From an uncultured Microbacteriaceae bacterium (GTDB lineage: Bacteria; Actinomycetota; Actinomycetes; Actinomycetales; Microbacteriaceae): a stretch of 9,969 nt of DNA. The stretch lies in the NCBI GenBank assembly GCA_946481135.1, contig CAMLMQ010000102.1, positions 1 through 9,969 on the forward strand, read 5' to 3'. Numbering within the stretch: the first letter of the stretch is position 1; every line of letters begins with the position of its first letter. Of this stretch, positions 1-5,516 are shown one piece after another. The translations under genes and the position numbers were made by a program. Below the pieces are notes generated by a model, which saw nothing but the letters and a program-made list of their open reading frames with translations, did no database searches and was not told where the DNA came from.

Positions 1-1196
1 ACGACGGCACCCGCTACCTCGACTTCTCGAGCCAGCTCGTCAACATGAACATCGGGCACACCCACCCGAGGGTCGTCGCGGCCATCCAGCGGCAGGCCGC
101 CGAGCTGCCGATGGTCGCCCCGGCCCACGCGAACCTCGCCCGCGGCGAGGCGGCGGCCCGCATCCTCGAGAAGGCCGGCCCCGAGTTCGGGAAGGTGTTC
201 TTCACCAACGGCGGCGCGGATGCCAACGAGAACGCGATCCGGATGGCGCGTCTCACGACGGGCCGCGACAAGGTGCTCTCGACCTACCGGAGCTACCACG
301 GCAACACGGGCGCTGCGGTCGTCGCGACGGGCGACTGGCGGCGGGTGCCGAACGAGTATGCGCGCGGGCACGTGCACTTCTTCGGCCCGTTCCTCTACCG
401 CTCCGAGTTCTGGGCCGAGACCCCCGAGCAGGAGTCGCAGCGCGCCCTGCGCCACCTCGAGCGTGTCATCCAGGCCGAAGGGGCGTCGTCGATCGCGGCG
501 ATCCTGCTGGAGGGCGTCCCAGGCACCGCCGGGGTGCTCCTGCCCCCGCCCGGGTACCTGACGGGCGTGCGGGAACTCGCCGACCGCCACGGCATCTTGC
601 TCATCCTCGACGAGGTGATGTCGGGGTTCGGGCGCACGGGGTCGTGGTTCTCGTGGCAGCATCCCGAGATCAATCCCGACGACGTCGTGCCCGACCTCGT
701 CACCTTCGCGAAGGGCGTCAACTCCGGGTACGTGCCGGTGGGCGGCGTGATCATCTCGGAGTCGGTGTCGGCCGCGTTCGACGATCAGGTGTTCCCCGGC
801 GGTCTCACCTACTCGGGGCATCCGCTCGCGGCCGCGTCGATCGTCGCGTCGATCGACGCGATGGAGGAGGAGGGCATCGTCGAGCACGCCCGCCGCATCG
901 GTGAGGATGTGCTCGGCCCGGGCCTGCGCGACCTCGCCGAGCGGCATCCGATGATCGGCGAGGTGCGCGGCATCGGTGTCTTCTGGGCGCTCGACCTCGT
1001 GCACGACCGCGACACCCGGGAGCCGGTCGATGCGACGACGATCGGGCGGCTCAAGACGGAGCTGATGAGCCACGGCTACCTGCCGTTCACGGCCGACAAC
1101 CGCCTGCACGTCGTGCCGCCGTGCGTCATCACCGAGGAGGAGGCGCGGCGCGGACTCGCGATCGTCGACGAGGCGCTCACGGCGATCGGCGGCTAA
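1..1196 (+). CDS. class-III PLP-dependent aminotransferase (N-terminus missing)
   Basis: This is a pyridoxal-phosphate enzyme of the class-III (omega-amino acid/amine) transaminase family, which moves an amino group from an amine or omega-amino acid to a keto acid in the cytoplasm. The frame is already open at position 3 and reads RYLDFSSQLVN, typical of residues about 50-60 of the family. The ATG at 45 is therefore internal, and the true start lies outside the window. Visible landmarks are GHTHPRV near the start, FFTNGGADANENAIRMAR (PLP phosphate-binding region), SYHG (ring-stacking aromatic), ILDEVMSGFGRTG with the PLP-N1 aspartate at codon 609-611, and FAKGVNSGYVPVGG with the Schiff-base lysine at codon 711-713. 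TYSGHP follows at about 808. The overall style resembles taurine- or beta-alanine-pyruvate transaminases, but the substrate cannot be fixed from sequence alone. It ends with TAA, interlocked with the stop codon of the convergent gene. The class is near certain; the exact reaction is not known. Confidence 0.93.
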   Translation, partial: DGTRYLDFSSQLVNMNIGHTHPRVVAAIQRQAAELPMVAPAHANLARGEAAARILEKAGPEFGKVFFTNGGADANENAIRMARLTTGRDKVLSTYRSYHGNTGAAVVATGDWRRVPNEYARGHVHFFGPFLYRSEFWAETPEQESQRALRHLERVIQAEGASSIAAILLEGVPGTAGVLLPPPGYLTGVRELADRHGILLILDEVMSGFGRTGSWFSWQHPEINPDDVVPDLVTFAKGVNSGYVPVGGVIISESVSAAFDDQVFPGGLTYSGHPLAAASIVASIDAMEEEGIVEHARRIGEDVLGPGLRDLAERHPMIGEVRGIGVFWALDLVHDRDTREPVDATTIGRLKTELMSHGYLPFTADNRLHVVPPCVITEEEARRGLAIVDEALTAIGG

Positions 1197-1708
1197 GCCT
1201 CCGGGGCGCGGTTGCGCGGGTTGCGGGACGCGAGGATCTCCCGCAGCGTCGGCAGCACGCGCTGATCCTTGGGGCGGTTCGCGGCCTGCTTCGAGCGGAT
1301 GACGTCGGCGAGCGACGCGACCCGCACCTCGATGCCGCGGATCGTCTCATCGGATGCGTCGCGATTGAGGTCTTCGAAGCCCGTCGTGCCGTTGGGCACG
1401 AACGAGATGTCGAGGTCGCCGTGCGTCGTGCGGAGGTTCCACACCGCGGCGTCGCCGAGCGTTCGTCCGGTGTGCGCGAAGTCGAACGTCTCATCGTCGG
1501 CCCGCACCTGAGCTCCGAGTTCGTCGAGCGCGGCCGAGAGTCGTTCGAGGTTGGCGAGGCTTCGTTCGGGAGTGATGTCGACGTCCCAGGTGAGGAACGG
1601 CGAGCCCCAGTGGATGGTGGCGAGCCCACCGATGAGCACGTAGTCGACTTCGTGGCGGCGGAGCACCCCGAGGATCGCGGCGATGTCGAGTTCAGGCGGC
1701 GTGGTCAC
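1193..1708 (-). CDS. MNT/AbiEii-like nucleotidyltransferase
   Basis: A 171-residue protein with the layout of a minimal nucleotidyltransferase of the AbiEii/MNT superfamily. These proteins transfer nucleotides to protein, tRNA or small molecules, and several act as toxins of toxin-antitoxin systems. Visible are the glycine pair G27-G28 in VLIGG, then SPFLTWDVDITP with metal-binding D42 and D44, a third acidic residue D100 in GDLDISFVP, and a C-terminal SK-x4-RPKD signature (K140, R145, K147, D148) that is common in this family. The Arg before the D-x-D in classical AbiEii proteins is Phe38 here. The start is GTG at 1708. In the same frame a TGA lies two codons upstream, so no longer start is possible. 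No Shine-Dalgarno is visible, and the gene overlaps the end of the upstream HTH gene by 17 bp, so translation is probably coupled. Fold assignment is fairly sure; activity and target are unknown. It may be a toxin or a benign enzyme under HTH control. Confidence 0.85.
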   Translation of the reverse strand: MTTPPELDIAAILGVLRRHEVDYVLIGGLATIHWGSPFLTWDVDITPERSLANLERLSAALDELGAQVRADDETFDFAHTGRTLGDAAVWNLRTTHGDLDISFVPNGTTGFEDLNRDASDETIRGIEVRVASLADVIRSKQAANRPKDQRVLPTLREILASRNPRNRAPEA

Positions 1709-2009
1709 GGATCAGTGATACCTGTTCTCGGAATCGGTCGTGGAAGTCGTGGCGCTGGTCTGGGGAGAGGGCGAGCGTGCGCTGCGCCTGCGCCCAATCG
1801 GAGTCGTCGCGCTCGACGAGCATGAGGTCGAGGTCGAGCCCCATGAGGCGCAGGTAGCGCAGCACGTCGTCGAAGGCGGGGGAGGTGCGGCCCGACTCCA
1901 GGCGTGCGATCGCCGACTGCGTCGTGCTCGCGGCCTCCGCGAGACGTGCCTGCGTCCAGCCGACGCGACGCCGCGCCTCGCGCACGAGGTCGTTGCCGAT
2001 GCCCTTCAT
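1692..2009 (-). CDS. XRE-family helix-turn-helix regulator, candidate antitoxin
   Basis: A 105-residue cytoplasmic DNA-binding protein. Residues about 8-62 form a classic Cro/CI-type (XRE) helix-turn-helix: an RRRVGWTQARLAEAA helix pair, then STTQSAIARLESGRTSP as turn and recognition helix, then AFDDVLRYLRLMGLDLDL. The remaining 40 residues are charged and probably helical (LSPDQRHDFHDRFREQV) and could contact the partner protein. It is the first gene of the operon and its last 17 bp overlap the nucleotidyltransferase gene. The ATG at 2009 is the first possible start, because a stop occurs in frame upstream. GAGGG directly abuts this ATG, too close to act as a ribosome site, while a TATCAT hexamer ends 6 bp upstream, which suggests a leaderless transcript. 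An inverted repeat overlapping that hexamer points to autorepression. The role as antitoxin is inferred from gene order; it may be only a regulator. Confidence 0.87.
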   Translation of the reverse strand: MKGIGNDLVREARRRVGWTQARLAEAASTTQSAIARLESGRTSPAFDDVLRYLRLMGLDLDLMLVERDDSDWAQAQRTLALSPDQRHDFHDRFREQVSLIRDHAA

Positions 2010-2015
2010 TCCCTC

Positions 2016-2021
2016 ATGATA
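2016..2021 (-). promoter_or_regulatory. -10-like hexamer for the HTH operon (leaderless)
   Basis: Read on the minus strand the hexamer is TATCAT, matching the actinobacterial TAnnnT consensus. Six bases separate it from the ATG at 2009, so transcription would begin at or within a base of the start codon, giving a leaderless mRNA. This agrees with the lack of a usable Shine-Dalgarno. No good -35 box is visible. Inference from spacing only. Confidence 0.45.
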
Positions 2022-2038
2022 TCGCGTTCACGCTATAT
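2019..2038. promoter_or_regulatory. inverted repeat, candidate operator of the HTH regulator
   Basis: Two 8-bp arms, ATATCGCG and CGCTATAT, flank a 4-bp centre (TTCA) and match at 7 of 8 positions. The 20-bp element is the most A+T-rich patch in this otherwise very G+C-rich region. It overlaps the -10-like hexamer of the HTH gene by 3 bp and runs back into the spacer, where a dimeric XRE repressor would block RNA polymerase. It lies about 47 bp upstream of the divergent yceD -10, so it could also affect that promoter. Binding is inferred. Confidence 0.5.
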
Positions 2039-2055
2039 AGCACGGACGCACTACC

Positions 2056-2065
2056 CTGCATGCAG
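2056..2065. other. perfect 10-bp palindrome in the divergent intergenic region
   Basis: CTGCATGCAG is a perfect palindrome between the HTH operator and the yceD -10 hexamer, about where the -35 region of yceD would lie. It could be a second regulator site, but a 10-bp palindrome is also easily found by chance. Confidence 0.2.
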
Positions 2066-2085
2066 CAGGATGCGGGCGGCCCGCG

Positions 2086-2091
2086 TAAACT
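2086..2091 (+). promoter_or_regulatory. -10-like hexamer for the yceD-rpmF-rnc-mutM operon
   Basis: TAAACT fits TAnnnT and lies 8 bp before the GTG start of yceD. There is no Shine-Dalgarno between them, so a leaderless or nearly leaderless transcript is the simplest reading. No clear -35 box lies 16-19 bp upstream. It would drive the four-gene operon that follows. Confidence 0.45.
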
Positions 2092-2099
2092 CCCCAGAC

Positions 2100-2633
2100 G
2101 TGTCCGCCGCATCCCCGTACGTCGTCAACGTCCGCGACCTCGTGCACCGTCCCGGCGAGATGCGGGAGCGCGACCTCTCCTTCGATGCGCCCGAGAAGCT
2201 CGGCGAGGGCGCCGCGTCCGTCGCCGCCGGTGAACCGGTGGGGATCCGCCTGCGTCTGGAGGGTCTGCACGACGGCGTGCTCGCCACCGGCGAGGTCGAC
2301 ACCGTCGCGCATGCGGAGTGCGTGCGGTGCCTCGACCCGGTGACGATCGACGTCGAAGTCGATTTCCAGGAGCTTTTCGCGTATTCTGCGACGGAAGCTT
2401 TCGACTTCGTGGTTCGAGACGACCAGCTGGATCTCGAACCCGTCGTGAGGGATGCGGTGGTGCTGTCGCTGCCGTTCCAGCCGGTGTGCCGCCCCGACTG
2501 TCCCGGCCTCGACCCCGTCACCGGGGAGAGGCTTCCGGATGGGTACGAGCGGCCGGTCGAGCAGGAGCTCGACCCCCGGTGGGCGGCCCTGGAAAGCTTC
2601 CGCGCAGACTCCGACACCAACGAGAAGAGATAG
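2100..2633 (+). CDS. yceD: DUF177/YceD family protein (rRNA/ribosome-linked)
   Basis: A 177-residue cytoplasmic protein of the YceD/DUF177 family, encoded just before rpmF across most bacteria and linked to 23S rRNA accumulation in E. coli and plants. Evidence includes the N-terminal VVNVRDLVHRPGEMRE segment, the central CVRCLDP signature and LDLEPVVRDAVVLSLPFQPVC. Four cysteines form two pairs, C74-x2-C77 and C130-x3-C134, a possible metal site. The GTG at 2100 is chosen because the family motif begins a few residues later and a TAAACT hexamer sits at leaderless distance. The frame is open further upstream to 1740, but that extension runs antisense to the HTH gene and its sequence has no YceD character. 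The rpmF ATG follows after a 3-bp gap, so the two are co-transcribed. The family is near certain; the molecular role in actinobacteria is not defined. Confidence 0.92.
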   Translation: MSAASPYVVNVRDLVHRPGEMRERDLSFDAPEKLGEGAASVAAGEPVGIRLRLEGLHDGVLATGEVDTVAHAECVRCLDPVTIDVEVDFQELFAYSATEAFDFVVRDDQLDLEPVVRDAVVLSLPFQPVCRPDCPGLDPVTGERLPDGYERPVEQELDPRWAALESFRADSDTNEKR

Positions 2634-2636
2634 ATC

Positions 2637-2840
2637 ATGGCCGTTCCCAAGCGCCGTCAGTCGCGGGCCAACACGCACGCCCGCCGTTCGCAGTGGAAGG
2701 CGACCCCCGTTCAGCTCGTCAAGACGATCGAGAACGGCAAGGTCACCTACTCGCTGCCGCACCGCGCGAAGGTCGTCGAGGACTCGGCCGGCACTCCGCT
2801 GTACCTGGAGTACAAGGGCCGCAAGGTCGCCGACGTCTAA
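2637..2840 (+). CDS. rpmF: 50S ribosomal protein L32 (bL32), cysteine-free form
   Basis: bL32 is a small basic protein of the large ribosomal subunit. At 67 residues it has the invariant N-terminus [10 protein letters not shown], followed by [11 protein letters not shown], and a C-terminal [12 protein letters not shown]. The family's two zinc-binding cysteine pairs are absent: the protein has no cysteine at all, so it is a zinc-independent type. The ATG follows a purine-rich AGAAGAGA at 2623-2630, a moderate ribosome-binding site that overlaps the end of yceD. The gene sits between yceD and rnc, its usual actinobacterial place. The last residues of the gene are followed by only 10 bp before rnc, so all are probably on one mRNA. 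Confidence 0.97.
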   Translation: MAVPKRRQSRANTHARRSQWKATPVQLVKTIENGKVTYSLPHRAKVVEDSAGTPLYLEYKGRKVADV

Positions 2841-2850
2841 GTCGCTCCCC

Positions 2851-3564
2851 GTGGGCTCCGCGCACGCCGACGCGTCAGAGCTCGCCGCTCAGCTCCGGAT
2901 CTCCGTCGATCCGGAGCTGCTCGAGCTGGCGCTGACCCACCGCTCGTACGCGTACGAGAACGGCGGCATCGCGCACAACGAACGGCTGGAGTTCCTCGGC
3001 GACGCCATCCTCGGACAGGCCGTCACGGTCATGCTCTACCGCGAGCACCCGGATGTCGACGAGGGGGAGCTCGCCAAGCGCCGCGCGAGCCTCGTGTCGT
3101 CGGCGGCTCTCGCGGAGATCGCGGGTCTCATCGGGCTCGGTGCGCACCTGCGGCTCGGGCGCGGTGAGGAGCTCACCGGAGGCCGCGAGAAGTCGAGCAT
3201 CCTCGCCGATGCGCTCGAAGCCGTCATCGGTGCCGTCTACCTCTCCGCCGGGCCGGACGCGGCGACCGCCTTCGTGCTGCGCCTCATCGACCCGCTGCTC
3301 GCCGACCCCGAGCGGTTCGGCGCCGCCATGGACCCGAAGACGAGTCTGCAGGAGCTCTCGACCCGTCTCGGCAAGGGTCTGCCGCAGTACGACGTCACCG
3401 ACTCCGGTCCCGACCACTCGAAGCGCTTCCACGCCGTCGTGTCGCTCGTCGGCGACGAGATCGCGTCGGGCGACGGCACGAGCAAGAAGCAGGCCGAGAT
3501 GGCGGCGGCCCTCGCGGCGTGGTCGGTGCTCCACGGCACCGAGCGCAGCAGGCGTCGGACGTAG
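2851..3564 (+). CDS. rnc: ribonuclease III
   Basis: RNase III cleaves double-stranded RNA, processing the rRNA precursor and some mRNAs, and works as a Mg2+-dependent homodimer. The GTG at 2851 gives 237 residues, normal for actinobacteria. The catalytic domain (about 10-150) contains the signature NERLEFLGDAIL with E44, E47 and D51, and ADALEAVIGAVYLS with D120 and E123, so all acidic residues of the active site are present. A double-stranded RNA-binding domain occupies about 162-231 (DPKTSLQELSTR to KKQAEMAAALAAW). The 10-bp gap from rpmF shows no Shine-Dalgarno, so translation is probably coupled to rpmF. The open frame extends upstream to 2452, but that part overlaps yceD and rpmF out of frame and has no RNase III features. 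The mutM ATG directly abuts its stop codon. Confidence 0.96.
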   Translation: MGSAHADASELAAQLRISVDPELLELALTHRSYAYENGGIAHNERLEFLGDAILGQAVTVMLYREHPDVDEGELAKRRASLVSSAALAEIAGLIGLGAHLRLGRGEELTGGREKSSILADALEAVIGAVYLSAGPDAATAFVLRLIDPLLADPERFGAAMDPKTSLQELSTRLGKGLPQYDVTDSGPDHSKRFHAVVSLVGDEIASGDGTSKKQAEMAAALAAWSVLHGTERSRRRT

Positions 3565-4446
3565 ATGCCGGAACTGCCCGAGGTCGAGGTCGTGCGTGCG
3601 GGCCTCGAACCCGCGGTCGACGGGGCAACGGTGACGCGCGTCGAGGTGCTCGACGACCGGTCGCTGCGCCGCCACGTCGGGCCTGCGGAGGACTTCGTCG
3701 ACCGCCTCACGGGTGCCCGCCTCACCCGGCCGCAACGCCGCGGCAAGTTCCTCTGGATCCCCGTCGCGGCCGAACCCGCCGAGGCGGTCGTCGTGCACCT
3801 CGGGATGTCGGGCCAGGTGCTCCTCCGCGACCGCGACGCGCCGCGCGACCGGCTGACGCGCATCGTGCTCGACGTCGAGCACCCGACGCACGGGCCACTG
3901 CGGGTCGACTTCGTCGACCAACGCATCTTCGGCTCGATGGCGCTCGACGCCCTCGTGCCCGCCGCCGACCGCCCGGAGCAGCGCATCCCGAGCCAGGTCG
4001 CGCACATCTCACGCGACCCGCTCGATGAGTTCTTCGACGACCGGCTGTTCCTGCGTCGCCTCGCCGCGAAGGACACGGGTGTCAAACGCGCACTCCTCGA
4101 CCAGACGCTCGTGTCGGGCATCGGGAACATCTACGCCGACGAGGCGCTGTGGGCGGCCCGCATCCACTACGACCAGCCGACCCGCACCCTGAGCCGTCCG
4201 CGCGCGACGACCCTGCTCGCGGAGGTGCGGCTCGTGCTCGGCCGCGCGCTCGCCGAGGGTGGCACGTCGTTCGACGCGCAGTACGTGAACGTCAACGGCG
4301 CGTCAGGCTACTTCTCGCACTCGCTCAATGCGTACGGGCAGCACGGGCGTCCGTGTCCGCGGTGCGGTCGGCCGATCGTGCGTGAGACCTTCATGAACCG
4401 CGGCTCGCACTTCTGCCCCCGCTGCCAGCGCCTCCGCGCGCGCTAG
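3565..4446 (+). CDS. mutM: formamidopyrimidine-DNA glycosylase (8-oxoguanine repair)
   Basis: Bifunctional DNA glycosylase/AP lyase that removes 8-oxoguanine and formamidopyrimidines in base-excision repair. The 293-residue protein starts MPELPEVE; after Met removal the proline becomes the catalytic nucleophile and E3 the general acid. K61 in RRGKFLW corresponds to the conserved phosphate-contacting lysine. The helix-two-turn-helix region includes K174 and N188 in SGIGNIYADEALW. The C-terminal zinc finger is complete: C264, C267, C284 and C287 (CPRC and CPRC), with R279 matching the DNA-binding arginine of the finger. It starts immediately after the rnc TAG with zero spacing, indicating translational coupling in the yceD-rpmF-rnc-mutM operon. 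Its TAG interlocks with the stop of the convergent acetyltransferase. No feature of the related Nei glycosylase (PEGP start) is seen. Confidence 0.97.
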   Translation: MPELPEVEVVRAGLEPAVDGATVTRVEVLDDRSLRRHVGPAEDFVDRLTGARLTRPQRRGKFLWIPVAAEPAEAVVVHLGMSGQVLLRDRDAPRDRLTRIVLDVEHPTHGPLRVDFVDQRIFGSMALDALVPAADRPEQRIPSQVAHISRDPLDEFFDDRLFLRRLAAKDTGVKRALLDQTLVSGIGNIYADEALWAARIHYDQPTRTLSRPRATTLLAEVRLVLGRALAEGGTSFDAQYVNVNGASGYFSHSLNAYGQHGRPCPRCGRPIVRETFMNRGSHFCPRCQRLRAR

Positions 4447-5516
4447 AGCTTCTTCTGCCAGGCGCCCTCGTAGGTGAACGGAACGAACCCGACCGCCTCG
4501 TTGACGTCGAGCATCGGACGGTTCTCCTCGGCGTTGAACGTGACGATGTCGGGGCGGCCGGGGTAGCGCTCCTCGAGGAAGGCGATGTTCGCGAGCTTGA
4601 GCAGCATCCCGAGCCGGTGGCCGCGGTGCTCCCGCATGACGATCGTGTCGCCCTGATCGACGTGCCGGTCGACCTCGGGGGGCACCGAGAGCTCGCTGTA
4701 GCCGACCAGGCGGCCCGAGGCGATGTGCTCGACGGCGGCGAACAGGATGACGCGGGGCGAGTCGGTCTGCTCGCGCTCCTGGTCGCGCCACCGCTCGACC
4801 GTCCAGACGTCCTCCTCCTCGTCGAGTCCTCCCGACGGGGCGTCGGTCGACATCCGGGTCGCGAGCATCGCCAGATCCTCGATCCAGCGCTCGGGCGCGT
4901 AGCGCTCCCAGCGATGCACGCGGTAGCCCGCGGCGTGCGCCTCGGCGACGGCGAGCCGCTCGGCGAAGAGCGAGGGCTCGACGGGAAGCGGCAGTCGGCT
5001 GCCGCGGGTCACCTGTTCGAGCGTGTAGCCGCGAGAGATCAGGAACCGCACTTCGCGTGCGTCGGCGGGCAATGAGCCGTCCCCCGTCGGCGGCTCGATC
5101 CGCGGACCGTCCATCGGTGGCGCGCCGGCGTAGACGTGCACCTGGGTGCGACCCTGCTCGCGGGCGAGGTGCTCGACGCGGTCGGCGAGCGCGCGACCGA
5201 TCCCGCGGCCCGTGAAGTCGGGGTGCACCTGCACGATCGACCACGCCGTGTTCGAGGCGTCACCCTCGGTCGGGCTCTCGTACGTGCCGCGCGCGACGAT
5301 GCGTCCGTCGACCCGGGCGCCCACGAGCCGGCGCTCCTCGTGGACCGAGGGGCGCCAGCCGGGGAGCAGCTCCTCGGCGGTGAACGAGAGGGCGATGCCC
5401 ATCGTCGCGGCCTCGGCGGCGTTGCGGGCGGCCACGCTGTCGACGAAGTCGCGCGCTGCAGGGGAGTCGTCGATGCGCTCGGGGATCGCGAGGTCGACGA
5501 TCTCGAAGCCGGCCAT
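4443..5516 (-). CDS. two-domain GNAT acetyltransferase (second of tandem pair)
   Basis: A 357-residue protein with two GNAT folds in tandem; GNAT enzymes transfer acyl groups from acyl-CoA to amines. The N-terminal domain has the acetyl-CoA pyrophosphate-binding motif A at about 97-110 (VHPDFTGRGIGRALA). The C-terminal domain has a second one at 295-303 (REHRGHRLG), followed by a strongly conserved tail FNAEENRPMLDVNEAVGF from about 327. The layout resembles actinobacterial double-GNAT proteins such as mycothiol synthase, but the protein is not recognisably MshD and the substrate is unknown. The ATG at 5516 overlaps the upstream paralogue's TGA by 1 bp (TGATG), and a good Shine-Dalgarno lies 6 bp upstream. 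There is no signal peptide or membrane segment. It is convergent with mutM, with interlocked stop codons. An open frame continues far upstream across the neighbour and smc, but that is a G+C artefact. Confidence 0.88.
   Translation of the reverse strand: MAGFEIVDLAIPERIDDSPAARDFVDSVAARNAAEAATMGIALSFTAEELLPGWRPSVHEERRLVGARVDGRIVARGTYESPTEGDASNTAWSIVQVHPDFTGRGIGRALADRVEHLAREQGRTQVHVYAGAPPMDGPRIEPPTGDGSLPADAREVRFLISRGYTLEQVTRGSRLPLPVEPSLFAERLAVAEAHAAGYRVHRWERYAPERWIEDLAMLATRMSTDAPSGGLDEEEDVWTVERWRDQEREQTDSPRVILFAAVEHIASGRLVGYSELSVPPEVDRHVDQGDTIVMREHRGHRLGMLLKLANIAFLEERYPGRPDIVTFNAEENRPMLDVNEAVGFVPFTYEGAWQKKL
4462..4548. repeat. near-identical block, copy 1 (3' end of second GNAT gene)
   Basis: This 87-bp block matches 5535-5621 at 75 of 87 positions without gaps, including a perfect 20-bp run (4495-4514). 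It encodes the conserved C-terminal acetyltransferase tail. It reflects gene duplication with strong constraint on this segment, or gene conversion. Confidence 0.7.

Noticed and set aside
45..47. ATG at 45 as the aminotransferase start
   Set aside because: The upstream frame is open and encodes typical family sequence (YLDFSSQLVN), so the gene is cut by the window edge.
1585..1612. Phe38 in place of the Arg of classical AbiEii nucleotidyltransferases as a sign of a dead enzyme
   Set aside because: The metal-binding D-x-D, third Asp and K/RPKD signature are all intact, and from memory the SP-x2-T-x-D-V-D form is common in actinobacterial relatives; no inactivation can be claimed.
1740..2099. 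N-terminal extension of YceD from an upstream ATG
   Set aside because: It runs antisense to the HTH gene and through its promoter; YceD family sequence begins only after the GTG at 2100.
2875..4005. A 376-codon minus-strand open frame opposite rnc and mutM
   Set aside because: Antisense shadow with no recognisable domain; both plus-strand genes are complete with all catalytic residues.
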